From NCBI GenBank assembly GCA_020853705.1, contig JADYYK010000018.1, positions 1-39,385 of the forward strand: DNA of 39,385 nt, read 5' to 3'. The position numbers and the translations under genes are program-made. The stretch is from Deltaproteobacteria bacterium. Lineage in GTDB: Bacteria; Myxococcota_A; Polyangia; Haliangiales; JADYYK01. Each line of letters starts with the position of its first letter. Within the stretch, counting starts at the first letter, position 1. Shown piece by piece: positions 27,719 to 35,975 of the stretch. The notes under the pieces are model-generated. The model ran no database searches and was not told where the DNA came from. It saw only the letters and a list, made by a program, of their open reading frames with translations.

Positions 27719-29259
27719 GCGAAAATCCGCTGCGCGTGGGGCTGGTCGAGGAGCGCATCCCCGAGCCGTGCACCGTCGTCATCTTTGGCGCCTCGGGCGA
27801 TCTGACCAAGCGCAAGCTGGTGCCCGCGCTGTACAGCCTGGCGCGCGAGCGGCTGGTGCCACCGGGGCTGACCGTGCTGGGGTTCGCGCGGCGGCCCATC
27901 GGCGACGACGGCTTCCGCGCCGCGATGCGCGAGGGCGTGGAGAAGTTCGCGCGCCGGCGGCCCGTCGCCGGAGACGAGGCGCTGTGGGCGAGCTTCGCGC
28001 AGGGGATCTTCTATCACCAGGGCACCTTCGACGATCCCGAGAGCTACCGCGCCCTGGCGGCGCGCCTGGCCGAGATCGACGCCGCGCGCGGGGTGCCCGG
28101 CAACCGGGTGTTCTACCTGTCGACGCCGCCGGGGGACTTCCCGGTCATCCTGCGCAACCTGGGCGCGGCCGGGCTGGTGGTGCGGGGCGGCGCGGGCACC
28201 CGGCCGTTCACGCGCATCATCGTGGAGAAGCCGTTCGGCACCGACCTGGAGAGCGCGCGGGTGCTCAATCGCCAGGTGCTGGAGGTCGCCGACGAGCGCC
28301 AGATCTACCGCATCGATCACTACCTGGGTAAGGAGACGGTGCAGAACCTGATGGCGTTCCGCTTCGCCAACGCCATCTTCGAGCCGCTGTGGAACAACCG
28401 CTTCGTCGACCACGTGCAGATCACGGGCGCCGAGGCCATCGGCATCGAGGGCCGCGGCGACTACTTCGAGTCGGCCGGGATCCTGCGCGACATGGTGCAG
28501 AACCACCTGATGCAGATCGTGTCGCTGACCGCGATGGAGACGCCGGTGACCATGGGCGCCAACGATCTGCGCGACGAGAAGGTCAAGGTCGTCAAGGCGC
28601 TGCGGGTGATGGACGACGCCGCGCTGGAGCGCGACGTGGTGCGCGGGCAGTACACCGCGGGCTCGGTGGGCGGCAAGGCGCTGGGCGGCTATCGCAACGA
28701 GCCCAAGGTGGCGCCGGACTCGAAGACCGAGACCTATGTGGCGCTGAAGTTCTGGATCGACAGCTGGCGCTGGGCCGGGGTGCCGTTCTATCTGCGCTCG
28801 GCCAAGGCGATGCCGAAGAAGGTGACGGAGGTCGCGCTGGTGTTCAAGGAGGCGCCGCTCCGGCTGTTCGGCGCGGCGGCGGCGGCGGTGGGCAGCCGCG
28901 CCAACGTGCTGGCCATCCGCATCCAGCCCGATGAGGGCATCAGCCTGAACTTCGGCTCCAAGCTGCCCGGGCCGACCACCGCGATCCACCCGGTCAACAT
29001 GGAGTTCAGGTACGGCACCTCGTTCGGGACCGAGCCGCCGGAGGCCTACGAGCGGCTGCTGCTCGACTGCATGCTGGGCGACGCCTCGCTGTTCACGCGT
29101 GGCGACGAGGTCGAGGCGTCGTGGACCTGGATCTCGAAGATCCACCAGCGCTGGAGGGCGGCGGGGACCGACGTGGCGCGCTACGAGGCCGGCACCTGGG
29201 GGCCCGCGGAGGCCGAGGCGCTGCTGCTGCGCGACGGGCGCAGCTGGAGACGGCCGTGA
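27715..29259 (+). CDS. zwf: Glucose-6-phosphate 1-dehydrogenase
   Basis: Oxidises glucose-6-phosphate to 6-phosphogluconolactone with NADP. The 514-residue protein has the Rossmann signature GASGDLTKRKLVPAL (about 24-38), the active-site motif RIDHYLGKE (about 199-207), and the EKPFGTD and MVQNHLMQ family segments. GTG start inside the glucoamylase stop with a strong purine-rich SD (GGGGGAGG) upstream. Followed by opcA through another GTGA overlap, which suggests an OpcA-dependent assembly as in actinobacteria and cyanobacteria. Confidence 0.97.
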   Translation: MSENPLRVGLVEERIPEPCTVVIFGASGDLTKRKLVPALYSLARERLVPPGLTVLGFARRPIGDDGFRAAMREGVEKFARRRPVAGDEALWASFAQGIFYHQGTFDDPESYRALAARLAEIDAARGVPGNRVFYLSTPPGDFPVILRNLGAAGLVVRGGAGTRPFTRIIVEKPFGTDLESARVLNRQVLEVADERQIYRIDHYLGKETVQNLMAFRFANAIFEPLWNNRFVDHVQITGAEAIGIEGRGDYFESAGILRDMVQNHLMQIVSLTAMETPVTMGANDLRDEKVKVVKALRVMDDAALERDVVRGQYTAGSVGGKALGGYRNEPKVAPDSKTETYVALKFWIDSWRWAGVPFYLRSAKAMPKKVTEVALVFKEAPLRLFGAAAAAVGSRANVLAIRIQPDEGISLNFGSKLPGPTTAIHPVNMEFRYGTSFGTEPPEAYERLLLDCMLGDASLFTRGDEVEASWTWISKIHQRWRAAGTDVARYEAGTWGPAEAEALLLRDGRSWRRP

Positions 29260-30425
29260 GCGGGGCCGACGCCTTGGTCGAGCACTTCACGCACGGCGAG
29301 GCCATCGGGGTCGACGTCGCGGCCATCGAGCGGGATCTGGCGGCGCTGTGGCGCGAGTCGGCCAGCGGCGAGCGCGGGGTCACCCGGGCGTGCCTCTGGA
29401 ACCTGGTGCTGCATGCGCGTGGCGAGGCCGAGCTGGCGGTCGGCAAGGGGCTGGTCGATGCCATCGCGGCGGCGGTGCCGGCGCGCTCGCTGGTGCTGGA
29501 CATGCGCGCCGAGGCCGCCGAGCGCGACCTCGAGGCGTGGATCTCGGCCAACTGCCAGGTCGCGCCCGGCGGCGGCAAGCTCCTGTGTTCGGAGGAGATC
29601 ACGATCGCGGCGCGCGCGGGCGGCAGGGCGCGGGTGCCAGCGCTGGTGCGGGCGCTGCTGGTGCCCGACGTGCCGACGGCGGCGCTGTGGCTGGGGCCGG
29701 CGCCGGGTGTCGATGATGCCCGCGCGCTGGCGGCGCTGACCGAGGTGGCGCAGCGGCTGGTCATCGACAGTGATGATGCCGCGGCGCCCGCGGGCGGCCG
29801 GCCCCTGGGCTGGCGCGCCGGCAGCTGGCGCACGCTGCTGGGGGCGGCGGGGCTCCTGCAGGTGACGGATCTGGGCTGGCTGCGGCTGTCGGCGTTCCGG
29901 GTGCTGCTGGCCAGCTGCTTCGATCCGCCGGTGGGGCCCGAGGGCCTGCTCAGGGTCAAGCGGGCGGCGGTGGTGGTGTCGCCGCGCGGGGTGGCGACCG
30001 GGGAGCTCCTGCTGGGCTGGCTGGCGACGCGGCTGGGCTGGGGTGAGGCGCGGCGGGCCGGGCCAGATGAGGTGGCGGCCAGCGCGGAGGCGCCCGCGGG
30101 CGCGGGAGCGGGGCGCCGGGAGTGGCGGGCCAGGCGGGCGGCGGGCGAGGTCGAGCTCGGGCTCGAGGTGCGCGACGTGGCGGCGGGGCGCGATGGCATC
30201 TGGGAGATCGTCATCGAGTGTGACCAGGGGCCGACCTGCCGGGTGGTGGACGTGGAGGGCGAGGCGGCGGGCACCGTGCGCATCGAGATGGATGGGCTGC
30301 CGACGCGGGTGGTGATGTGCGAGCCGCGGCCCGACGCCGAGCTGCTGGTGGCGGCGCTGGGGGCGCGCGGGCTGGATCCGCTGTATGTGCAGGCGATGGC
30401 GCGCGCCGCGGAGCTGGAGGCATGA
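29256..30425 (+). CDS. opcA: Glucose-6-phosphate dehydrogenase assembly protein OpcA
   Basis: A 389-residue OpcA, the partner that helps G6PDH reach its active oligomer. It has the typical N-terminal helices, RACLWNLVLHA near 43-53, the SEEITIAARAGGRARVPALVRALLVPDVPTAALW region near 112-145 by position, and a C-terminal domain with CDPPVGPEGL-like sequence near 225. Placement between zwf and pgl is the classic arrangement. Residues about 270-292 are an Ala/Gly linker. Start GTG within the zwf stop; its own stop overlaps pgl (ATGA). Confidence 0.9.
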   Translation: MSGADALVEHFTHGEAIGVDVAAIERDLAALWRESASGERGVTRACLWNLVLHARGEAELAVGKGLVDAIAAAVPARSLVLDMRAEAAERDLEAWISANCQVAPGGGKLLCSEEITIAARAGGRARVPALVRALLVPDVPTAALWLGPAPGVDDARALAALTEVAQRLVIDSDDAAAPAGGRPLGWRAGSWRTLLGAAGLLQVTDLGWLRLSAFRVLLASCFDPPVGPEGLLRVKRAAVVVSPRGVATGELLLGWLATRLGWGEARRAGPDEVAASAEAPAGAGAGRREWRARRAAGEVELGLEVRDVAAGRDGIWEIVIECDQGPTCRVVDVEGEAAGTVRIEMDGLPTRVVMCEPRPDAELLVAALGARGLDPLYVQAMARAAELEA

Positions 30426-31105
30426 TCGTCGAGCGCGTGGTGGAGGCGACGCCGGCGGCGGTCGGCGACGTCGTGGCGGCGCGGCTGACGGTGGCGGCGG
30501 CGGCCGGCCCGCAGGTGTGGGCGTTGACCGGGGGCTCGGCGGCCAGGCTGGTGCATCCCGGGCTGGTGCGGGCGGGGCTGGACTGGGGGCGGGTCACGCT
30601 GCTGTTCGGCGACGAGCGCGCGGTGGCGCCCGAGCACACCGACTCGAACTACCGGCTGGCGCGCGAGACCCTGCTGGGGCCGGCGCGGGTGCCCGAGGCG
30701 CAGGTGCGGCGCATGCGCGGCGAGGCCGACGATCTGGAGGCGGCGGCGCGGGCCCATGAGGCGGAGCTGCCGGAGATCGATGTGGTGCTGCTGGGGGTGG
30801 GGCCCGACTGTCACGTGTGCTCGCTGTTCCCCGGGCACGCGCTGCTGGGCGAGCGGGTGCGCCGGGTCGCGGTGGTGAGCGATTCGCCCAAGCCCCCGCC
30901 GCGGCGGCTGACGCTGACGCTGCCGGCGCTGCTGGCGGCGCGCGAGGTCTGGTTCGTGCTGGCGGGCGCCGACAAGGCGGCGGCGGCGCGGGCGCTGGGG
31001 GATCCGGCGTCGCAGCTGCCGGGGGCGCTGGTCGCGCGCGGCGCCGCGACGGCGCGGCTGTTCATGGACGTGGCCGCGGCGGCCACCACGGAGGCGGCGC
31101 GATGA
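30422..31105 (+). CDS. pgl: 6-phosphogluconolactonase
   Basis: A 227-residue DevB/NagB-type lactonase hydrolysing 6-phosphogluconolactone. It has LTGGSAARL (35-43), FGDERAVAPEHTDSNYRLA (62-80) and the catalytic loop around His131. In that loop the usual GPDGHxASLFPG reads GPDCHVCSLFPG, so Cys130 and Cys133 flank the catalytic His; this is unusual. The rest of the fold looks complete and of normal length. ATGA overlaps on both sides (opcA and glk). Confidence 0.93.
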   Translation: MIVERVVEATPAAVGDVVAARLTVAAAAGPQVWALTGGSAARLVHPGLVRAGLDWGRVTLLFGDERAVAPEHTDSNYRLARETLLGPARVPEAQVRRMRGEADDLEAAARAHEAELPEIDVVLLGVGPDCHVCSLFPGHALLGERVRRVAVVSDSPKPPPRRLTLTLPALLAAREVWFVLAGADKAAAARALGDPASQLPGALVARGAATARLFMDVAAAATTEAAR

Positions 31106-32070
31106 TCCTGGTCGGTGACATCGGCGGCACCAAGTGTCTGCTGGCGCAGCGTGACGACGCCGGCAAGCTGGGCGACAGCACCCGGCTGCCCAGCGGGGCG
31201 CACGCGACCTTCGACTCGGTGCTGCACGAGTATCTGGGCGAGACCCGGCCGCGGCCGCGCGCGGCCTGCTTCGCGGTCGCCGGCGCGGTGTCGCCCGACG
31301 GCAAGCGGGCGCGGGTGACCAACCTGCCCTGGGCCATCGAGGCCGACGAGCTGGCGCGCGGCTTCGGCCTCGAGCGCGTTGTCCTGATCAACGACTTCTA
31401 CGCCCAGGCGCTGGCGGTGCTCGAGCTGCCCGAGACGGCGCTGGCGCCGCTGCGCGAGGGCAGCGTGACGCCGGGCGCGGCCAAGGCGATCCTGGGCGCC
31501 GGGACGGGCCTCGGCCAGGCCTTCCTGGTCAGCGCGCACGGGCGCTACGAGGTGGTGCCGTCGGAGGGCGGCCACACCGACTTCGCGCCGACGACCGAGC
31601 GCCAGGTCGAGCTGTGGCGCTGGCTGGCCGCGAAGTTCGGCCATGTCTCGTACGAGCGCGTGCTGTCGGGAGCCGGCCTCGCCAGCTGCTACCAGTTCCT
31701 GGTCAGCCGCGAGCCGGGGCGCGAGCTGGCGACGACGCGCGAGCGCATGAAGGTCGACGATCCGGCGGCGGTGGTGACGCGGTCGCTGGCCGAGGATCCA
31801 CTGTGCGCCGAGGCGCTCGACCTGTTCTGCGAGATCTACGGGCAGGAGGCCAGCAACCTGGCGCTGGCGGTGCTGGCGCTGGGCGGCGTGTACCTGTGCG
31901 GCGGGATCGCGCCGCGCATCCTGGCCACGCTGCGCGCGGGGGCGTTCTCGCGCGGGTTTCTGGCCAAGGGGCGCCATCGCGAGTTGCTTGCGGGGGTGCC
32001 GGTGTGGGTGGTGACCAACACGGAGTCAGGGCTGCTCGGCGCCAGCGTCGCCGCGGGCCGGATGGCATAG
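31102..32070 (+). CDS. glk: Glucokinase
   Basis: A 322-residue ATP-dependent glucokinase of the Glk (non-ROK) family. It has the phosphate-1 motif LVGDIGGTKCLLAQ (3-16), VLINDFYAQALAV (near 95-107) with the catalytic Asp in NDF, GAGTGLGQAFLV (near 133) and EGGHTDFAP (near 155). It phosphorylates glucose released by the glucoamylase at the start of the operon. ATG within the pgl stop. Its stop is 15 nt before gnd. Confidence 0.94.
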   Translation: MILVGDIGGTKCLLAQRDDAGKLGDSTRLPSGAHATFDSVLHEYLGETRPRPRAACFAVAGAVSPDGKRARVTNLPWAIEADELARGFGLERVVLINDFYAQALAVLELPETALAPLREGSVTPGAAKAILGAGTGLGQAFLVSAHGRYEVVPSEGGHTDFAPTTERQVELWRWLAAKFGHVSYERVLSGAGLASCYQFLVSREPGRELATTRERMKVDDPAAVVTRSLAEDPLCAEALDLFCEIYGQEASNLALAVLALGGVYLCGGIAPRILATLRAGAFSRGFLAKGRHRELLAGVPVWVVTNTESGLLGASVAAGRMA

Positions 32071-32085
32071 CGAGGGAGAACAGCG

Positions 32086-33492
32086 ATGTCCAAGCAGAAG
32101 ATCGGGCTGGTCGGGCTGGCGGTGATGGGTGAGAACCTGGCGCTCAACATCGAGGAGAAGGGCTTCCCCATCGCGGTGTGGAACCGCACCCCCGACAAGG
32201 TCGACAAGTTCGTCGCGGCCAATCCGGGCAAGCAGATCGTGGGCGCGCACAGCCCAGCCGAGCTGTGCGCCGCGCTGGAGAAGCCGCGACGCATCATCAT
32301 GATGGTCAAGGCCGGCCAGCCGGTCGATGACACCATCGCGGCGCTGCGCCCGCACCTCGAGGCCGGCGATCTGCTGGTCGACGGCGGCAACGAGTTTTTC
32401 ACCAACACCGAGCGGCGCGCCAGGGAGCTGGAGGCGGCCGGGCTGCGCTTCGTCGGCATGGGCGTCAGCGGCGGCGAGGAGGGCGCGCGCAAGGGGCCGT
32501 CGATGATGCCGGGCGGACAGCGCAGCGCGTATGACGACCTGGCCCCGGTGCTGACGCGGATCGCGGCCCAGGTCGATGACGGCCCCTGCGTCGACTACAT
32601 GGGGCCGGGCGGCGCCGGGCACTACGTCAAGATGGTGCACAACGGCATCGAGTACGGCGACATGCAGCTCATCGCCGAGGCCTACGACGTGCTGAAGACG
32701 CTGGGCGGCCTCAGCAACGCCGAGCTGGCGCAGACGTTCGCCAGGTGGAATGAAGGCGAGCTGCAGTCGTTCCTCATCGAGATCACGGCCAAGATCTTCA
32801 CCAAGAAGGATCCCGACACCGGCAAGGAGCTGGTCGACGTCATCCTGGACGCCACCGGCATGAAGGGCACCGGCAAGTGGACGGTGCAGCAGGCCAGCGA
32901 GCTGGGGGCGCCCATCCCGACCATCGCGAGCTCGGTCGAGGCGCGCATGCTGTCGGCGCAGAAGGCCGAGCGGGTGGCGGCGTCGAAGCTGCTGCCCGGG
33001 GTCACCATGGCGCCCGCGGTCGACAAGGCGCGCCTCATCGAGGATGTGCGCCACGCGCTGTATGCGTCGAAGGTGTGCAGCTATGCGCAGGGCATGAACC
33101 TGCTCAGGGCGGCGTCGAACGCCTACAAGTGGGGGCTGGAGCTGGGGCGCATCGCGCGCATCTGGAAGGGCGGCTGCATCATCCGGGCGCAGTTCCTGAG
33201 CCGCATCACCGCGGCGTTCCAGCGTGATCCGGGCCTGGCCAACCTGCTCATCGACGCCGACTTCGCGGGCGAGCTGGGCGAGCGTCAGCCGGGCTGGCGC
33301 CGCGTGGTCTCGGCGGCGGTGCAGGCCGGCATCCCGCTGCCGACCATGACGGCGTCGATCTCGTACTTCGACGGCTACCGGCGCGAGCGGCTGCCGGCGA
33401 ACCTGCTGCAGGCGCAGCGCGACTTCTTCGGGGCGCACACCTACCAGCGCATCGACAAGGAAGGCACCTTCCACACCGAGTGGGAGGGCTAG
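32086..33492 (+). CDS. gnd: 6-phosphogluconate dehydrogenase (decarboxylating)
   Basis: Converts 6-phosphogluconate to ribulose-5-phosphate, CO2 and NADPH. The 468 residues are the standard long form: N-terminal dinucleotide fold with GLVGLAVMGENLALN (7-21), VSGGEEGARKGPSMMPGG (about 128-145), catalytic Lys in GAGHYVKMVHNGIEYGDMQ (about 180-198) and a closing helical domain. ATG preceded by GAGGGAGA at about 7 nt. Last gene of the operon, followed by a bidirectional hairpin. Confidence 0.97.
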   Translation: MSKQKIGLVGLAVMGENLALNIEEKGFPIAVWNRTPDKVDKFVAANPGKQIVGAHSPAELCAALEKPRRIIMMVKAGQPVDDTIAALRPHLEAGDLLVDGGNEFFTNTERRARELEAAGLRFVGMGVSGGEEGARKGPSMMPGGQRSAYDDLAPVLTRIAAQVDDGPCVDYMGPGGAGHYVKMVHNGIEYGDMQLIAEAYDVLKTLGGLSNAELAQTFARWNEGELQSFLIEITAKIFTKKDPDTGKELVDVILDATGMKGTGKWTVQQASELGAPIPTIASSVEARMLSAQKAERVAASKLLPGVTMAPAVDKARLIEDVRHALYASKVCSYAQGMNLLRAASNAYKWGLELGRIARIWKGGCIIRAQFLSRITAAFQRDPGLANLLIDADFAGELGERQPGWRRVVSAAVQAGIPLPTMTASISYFDGYRRERLPANLLQAQRDFFGAHTYQRIDKEGTFHTEWEG

Positions 33493-33501
33493 CCGGGCTG
33501 G

Positions 33502-33525
33502 CCGGGCTGGCCCAGGTCAGCCCGG
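33502..33525. terminator. Bidirectional terminator-like hairpin
   Basis: CCGGGCTGGCC (33502-33512) pairs with GGTCAGCCCGG (33515-33525) along 11 bp with one G:U. It lies between convergent genes and includes the minus gene's stop codon. No T-tract. Confidence 0.5.
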
Positions 33526-34923
33526 GCGATCGCAGCCGGCGTCGATGCGCGCGACCTGGCGCGGCACGCCGTCGTCGGACAGGAAGGCGGGAGCGTAGAG
33601 CTCGAAGATCCCCTCGGCGACCTGCTTGACGGTGAGCCGGTCGCCGAGGCCGGCGGGGGCCAGCAGGGTGGACAGCGGCGCGGTCGAGAAGACGTCGACC
33701 GCGGGGCAGCCGCGGGGGGCGAGCCGGAGCAGCTCGACGTGCACGCGCAGGCCGGTCAGCAGGGCGAGGCGCAGGCCGTAGCGGCGGGCATAGCCGGCGG
33801 CGGGCGGCGCCAGCTCGTCGGCGAGGTGGGCCTCGAGCTCGGGGCGCAGCGCGGCGGGATAGGCCGCCAGGGTGACGGTGGACAGGCCGGGCTCGGCGAG
33901 GCCGCGGATGCAGGTGGCGAGCGGGGCGGCGGCCGGGCAGCGCTCGAGGGCGGTGCGCGACTGGGCGTCGGCGGCCAGGCGAGCGATGGCGTCCTCGCGC
34001 GAGGGGGGCGGCGCGGCGGCGCCCGGGCTGGGGCCGAACATGGCCTGGGTCTCGAAGGCGTCGGCGGCGAGGTGCTCGGCCAGGGGCGGCTCGGCGGCGA
34101 GCAGGTGATCGAGGCGCGCGGCCAGCGCGGGCAGGGCCGCGGGGGTGGGGGGAGAGGTCTGCAGGATGAGCTCGGCGGTCGGGGCCACGAAGCCGGCGGC
34201 GCCGCTGCCCGCGAGGGCGAGCGAGAGGCCGACCCCGCCGCGGCCGAGCTCCTGCCCGGTCGCGAGCGTGTCGAGGAGCAGGTCGAGCCCGCGCACGGCC
34301 TGACCGTTGCGGGCGTCGGCGCGGGCCAGCACGGTGGCGGCGCGCGACAGATACAGGAAGGCGGTCGGATCGGGCGCCCGGTCGAGCCCGGGCCGGAACG
34401 GCGAGCAGACCTCGTCGGCGGGGTGCGCCGCGGCGGCGAGCTGGCCTCGCAGGGCGCCGCACGCCAGCTCGATGGTGGCCACGCTGGCGCTGAGCGAGGC
34501 CGGATCGTCGAGGGCGCGCCCCGGACACGGGCCGCTGGCACCGGGAGGACAGTCGGACAGCGAGGCCTTGAGGCTGTCCTTGGCGGCGCTGACCGCGGCG
34601 CTGCACTCGGCGAGCGCGCCGGTCGGCTGGGTCAGCGCGACCATGGCGCGGTTGAAGATGCTGGCGTCGGTGGCCGTCGCGGGTGCGCTGGGGCTGGTCG
34701 GCGCGGGTGGCCGGGAGCAGCGCTGGATGCGGCGGGCGGCCACGGCGGCGGTCAGCGACTGCTCGAGGCTGGCGAGTGCCGTGGTCAGCTCGCCCTGCCC
34801 TGCGGGCGGCGCGACCTGGGTGCGCTTGCGGCCGCGGCAGCCCGCGCTGGTGACCACGAGGGCGCAGACGGCGAGGGCGAGGACGAGGAGGCTCGCACCG
34901 GGGCTGGTCGCCAGGCGGCGCAT
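33517..34923 (-). CDS. Large uncharacterised lipoprotein
   Basis: A 468-residue predicted lipoprotein: LLVLALAVCALVVTSAGC gives a lipobox Ser-Ala-Gly-Cys at about 26-29, followed by basic RGRKR. The mature part is helical, Ala/Leu-rich with a Pro-rich stretch near 75-90 and scattered Cys (about 80, 117, 135, 143, 162 and 180) that may form disulfides. No family recognised. ATG 34923 shares a base with the stop of the GH114-like gene (TGATG), so it is translationally coupled to it. A start at 34941 is possible but would overlap further. Confidence 0.8.
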   Translation of the reverse strand: MRRLATSPGASLLVLALAVCALVVTSAGCRGRKRTQVAPPAGQGELTTALASLEQSLTAAVAARRIQRCSRPPAPTSPSAPATATDASIFNRAMVALTQPTGALAECSAAVSAAKDSLKASLSDCPPGASGPCPGRALDDPASLSASVATIELACGALRGQLAAAAHPADEVCSPFRPGLDRAPDPTAFLYLSRAATVLARADARNGQAVRGLDLLLDTLATGQELGRGGVGLSLALAGSGAAGFVAPTAELILQTSPPTPAALPALAARLDHLLAAEPPLAEHLAADAFETQAMFGPSPGAAAPPPSREDAIARLAADAQSRTALERCPAAAPLATCIRGLAEPGLSTVTLAAYPAALRPELEAHLADELAPPAAGYARRYGLRLALLTGLRVHVELLRLAPRGCPAVDVFSTAPLSTLLAPAGLGDRLTVKQVAEGIFELYAPAFLSDDGVPRQVARIDAGCDRPG

Positions 34924-35951
34924 CAGAACGGCCAGTAGCACACGGTGAGCTGGCCGCCGCTGGCGTCGGTCGCGTAGGGCTGGAAGCCACGCGCGCGGCT
35001 CTTGTCATAGACCGCGCGCGCCGCGCTGGAGGCGCCGCAGCTGCCGACATAGTCCTCGGTCGCGATCCAGAAGGCGCGCCCACCCGGGCGCAGGCCGAGG
35101 GCGCCCCAGGCCACGAGCTCGGCCTCGGCGTCGGTGTCGGGGCTGGGCGCGTAGACCTCCTCGTGCGAGACGCCGTCGAGCAGCGCGGGGTAGGCCACCC
35201 CGCCGGTGCGGCCCTGACGCGTGAAGGCGCCGGTGGCGTTCTGCATCACGAACAGCAGATCGGGGTACTTCTCGCGGAGCCTGCGGATGAGATCGAGGCC
35301 GCCCTGGGCGCAGGCGGCGTCGCAGGGGCCGTTCGTGGTCGAGGTGCCGTGCTCGACGATCTCGAGGTTGTCGAAGAAGAAGCCGTCGATGCCCTGCGCG
35401 ACCAGCCGCGGCGCGACGTGCTCCAGCAGCAAGCGCTGGTAGTCGGCGTCGCCGACGTTCATCCACACCTCGTCGGGGTAACCGTCATAGGCGCCGCGCT
35501 GCGCCGCGGTGTTGGCGCTGCACGAGCGCAGACCGGCGGGGGCGCTGCTCCAGTAGCTGCGGTAGTTCTCGCAGCTGCCCAGGTTGAAGTAGCTGATGAC
35601 GCGATTTGTGCCGCCGGCGCGCAGCTGGGTAATCTGCGCCGGGGTGAAGTTGCCGGCGCCGGGGTCGGCGTCGATGTTGATGACGCGGAAGGTGGCGGCC
35701 ACGCGGGCCAGGTCGCCCATCTGCTGCGCGGTGCCGTAGAAGGACACCCAGGGCGAGCCGGTCGGGAAGCCGCGCGCGCTGGAGGTGGCGCCGTCGCTGG
35801 CGGAGGTGCTGCCGTCGCTGGCGGAGGTGCTGGCGTCGCTGGCGGAGGTGCTGGCGTCGCTGGCGGAGGTGCTGGCGTCGGGGCCGTCGCCGCCGCTGCC
35901 GCCGCAGCCGGCCAGGGTGGCGCAGCAGATGATCGCGAGCGGCCAGCGCAT
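34923..35951 (-). CDS. GH114-like lipoprotein (endo-alpha-1,4-polygalactosaminidase family)
   Basis: A 342-residue lipoprotein: MRWPLAIICCATLAGC places the lipid Cys at 16. A Asp/Ala/Ser/Thr linker (about 24-58) comes from a 21-bp tandem repeat. The catalytic part is a TIM barrel of the GH114/TM1410 type: VINIDADPGAGNFTPAQ near 88, VISYFNLGSCENYRSYW near 118, DEVWMNVGDADYQ near 160, GIDGFFFDNLEIVEHG near 185 with acidic residues at strand ends, and YAPSPDTDAEAEL near 268. Members cleave galactosamine-containing polysaccharides, so an extracellular or surface biofilm-degrading role is plausible. Start ATG 7 nt after TATCAT. Divergent from the ureohydrolase gene. Confidence 0.87.
   Translation of the reverse strand: MRWPLAIICCATLAGCGGSGGDGPDASTSASDASTSASDASTSASDGSTSASDGATSSARGFPTGSPWVSFYGTAQQMGDLARVAATFRVINIDADPGAGNFTPAQITQLRAGGTNRVISYFNLGSCENYRSYWSSAPAGLRSCSANTAAQRGAYDGYPDEVWMNVGDADYQRLLLEHVAPRLVAQGIDGFFFDNLEIVEHGTSTTNGPCDAACAQGGLDLIRRLREKYPDLLFVMQNATGAFTRQGRTGGVAYPALLDGVSHEEVYAPSPDTDAEAELVAWGALGLRPGGRAFWIATEDYVGSCGASSAARAVYDKSRARGFQPYATDASGGQLTVCYWPF
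35791..35880. repeat. 21-bp tandem repeat, about 4.3 copies
   Basis: Units start at 35791, 35812, 35833 and 35854, with a partial copy to 35880. They encode a 7-residue Asp-Ala-Ser-Thr-Ser-Ala-Ser linker in the minus-strand lipoprotein. Confidence 0.95.
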
Positions 35952-35958
35952 GACGACG

Positions 35959-35968
35959 ATGATACCCT
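35959..35968. promoter_or_regulatory. Overlapping divergent -10 boxes
   Basis: Minus TATCAT (35964-35959) lies 7 nt before ATG 35951; plus TACCCT (35963-35968) lies 7 nt before GTG 35976. They share the TA at 35963-35964. Only 24 bp separate the two start codons. Confidence 0.6.
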
Positions 35969-35975
35969 CTGCGCC

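Noticed and set aside
35163..35975. N-terminal extension of the ureohydrolase
   Set aside because: Upstream frame is the complement of the GH114-like gene and low complexity; -10 box and GTG at 35976 fit better.
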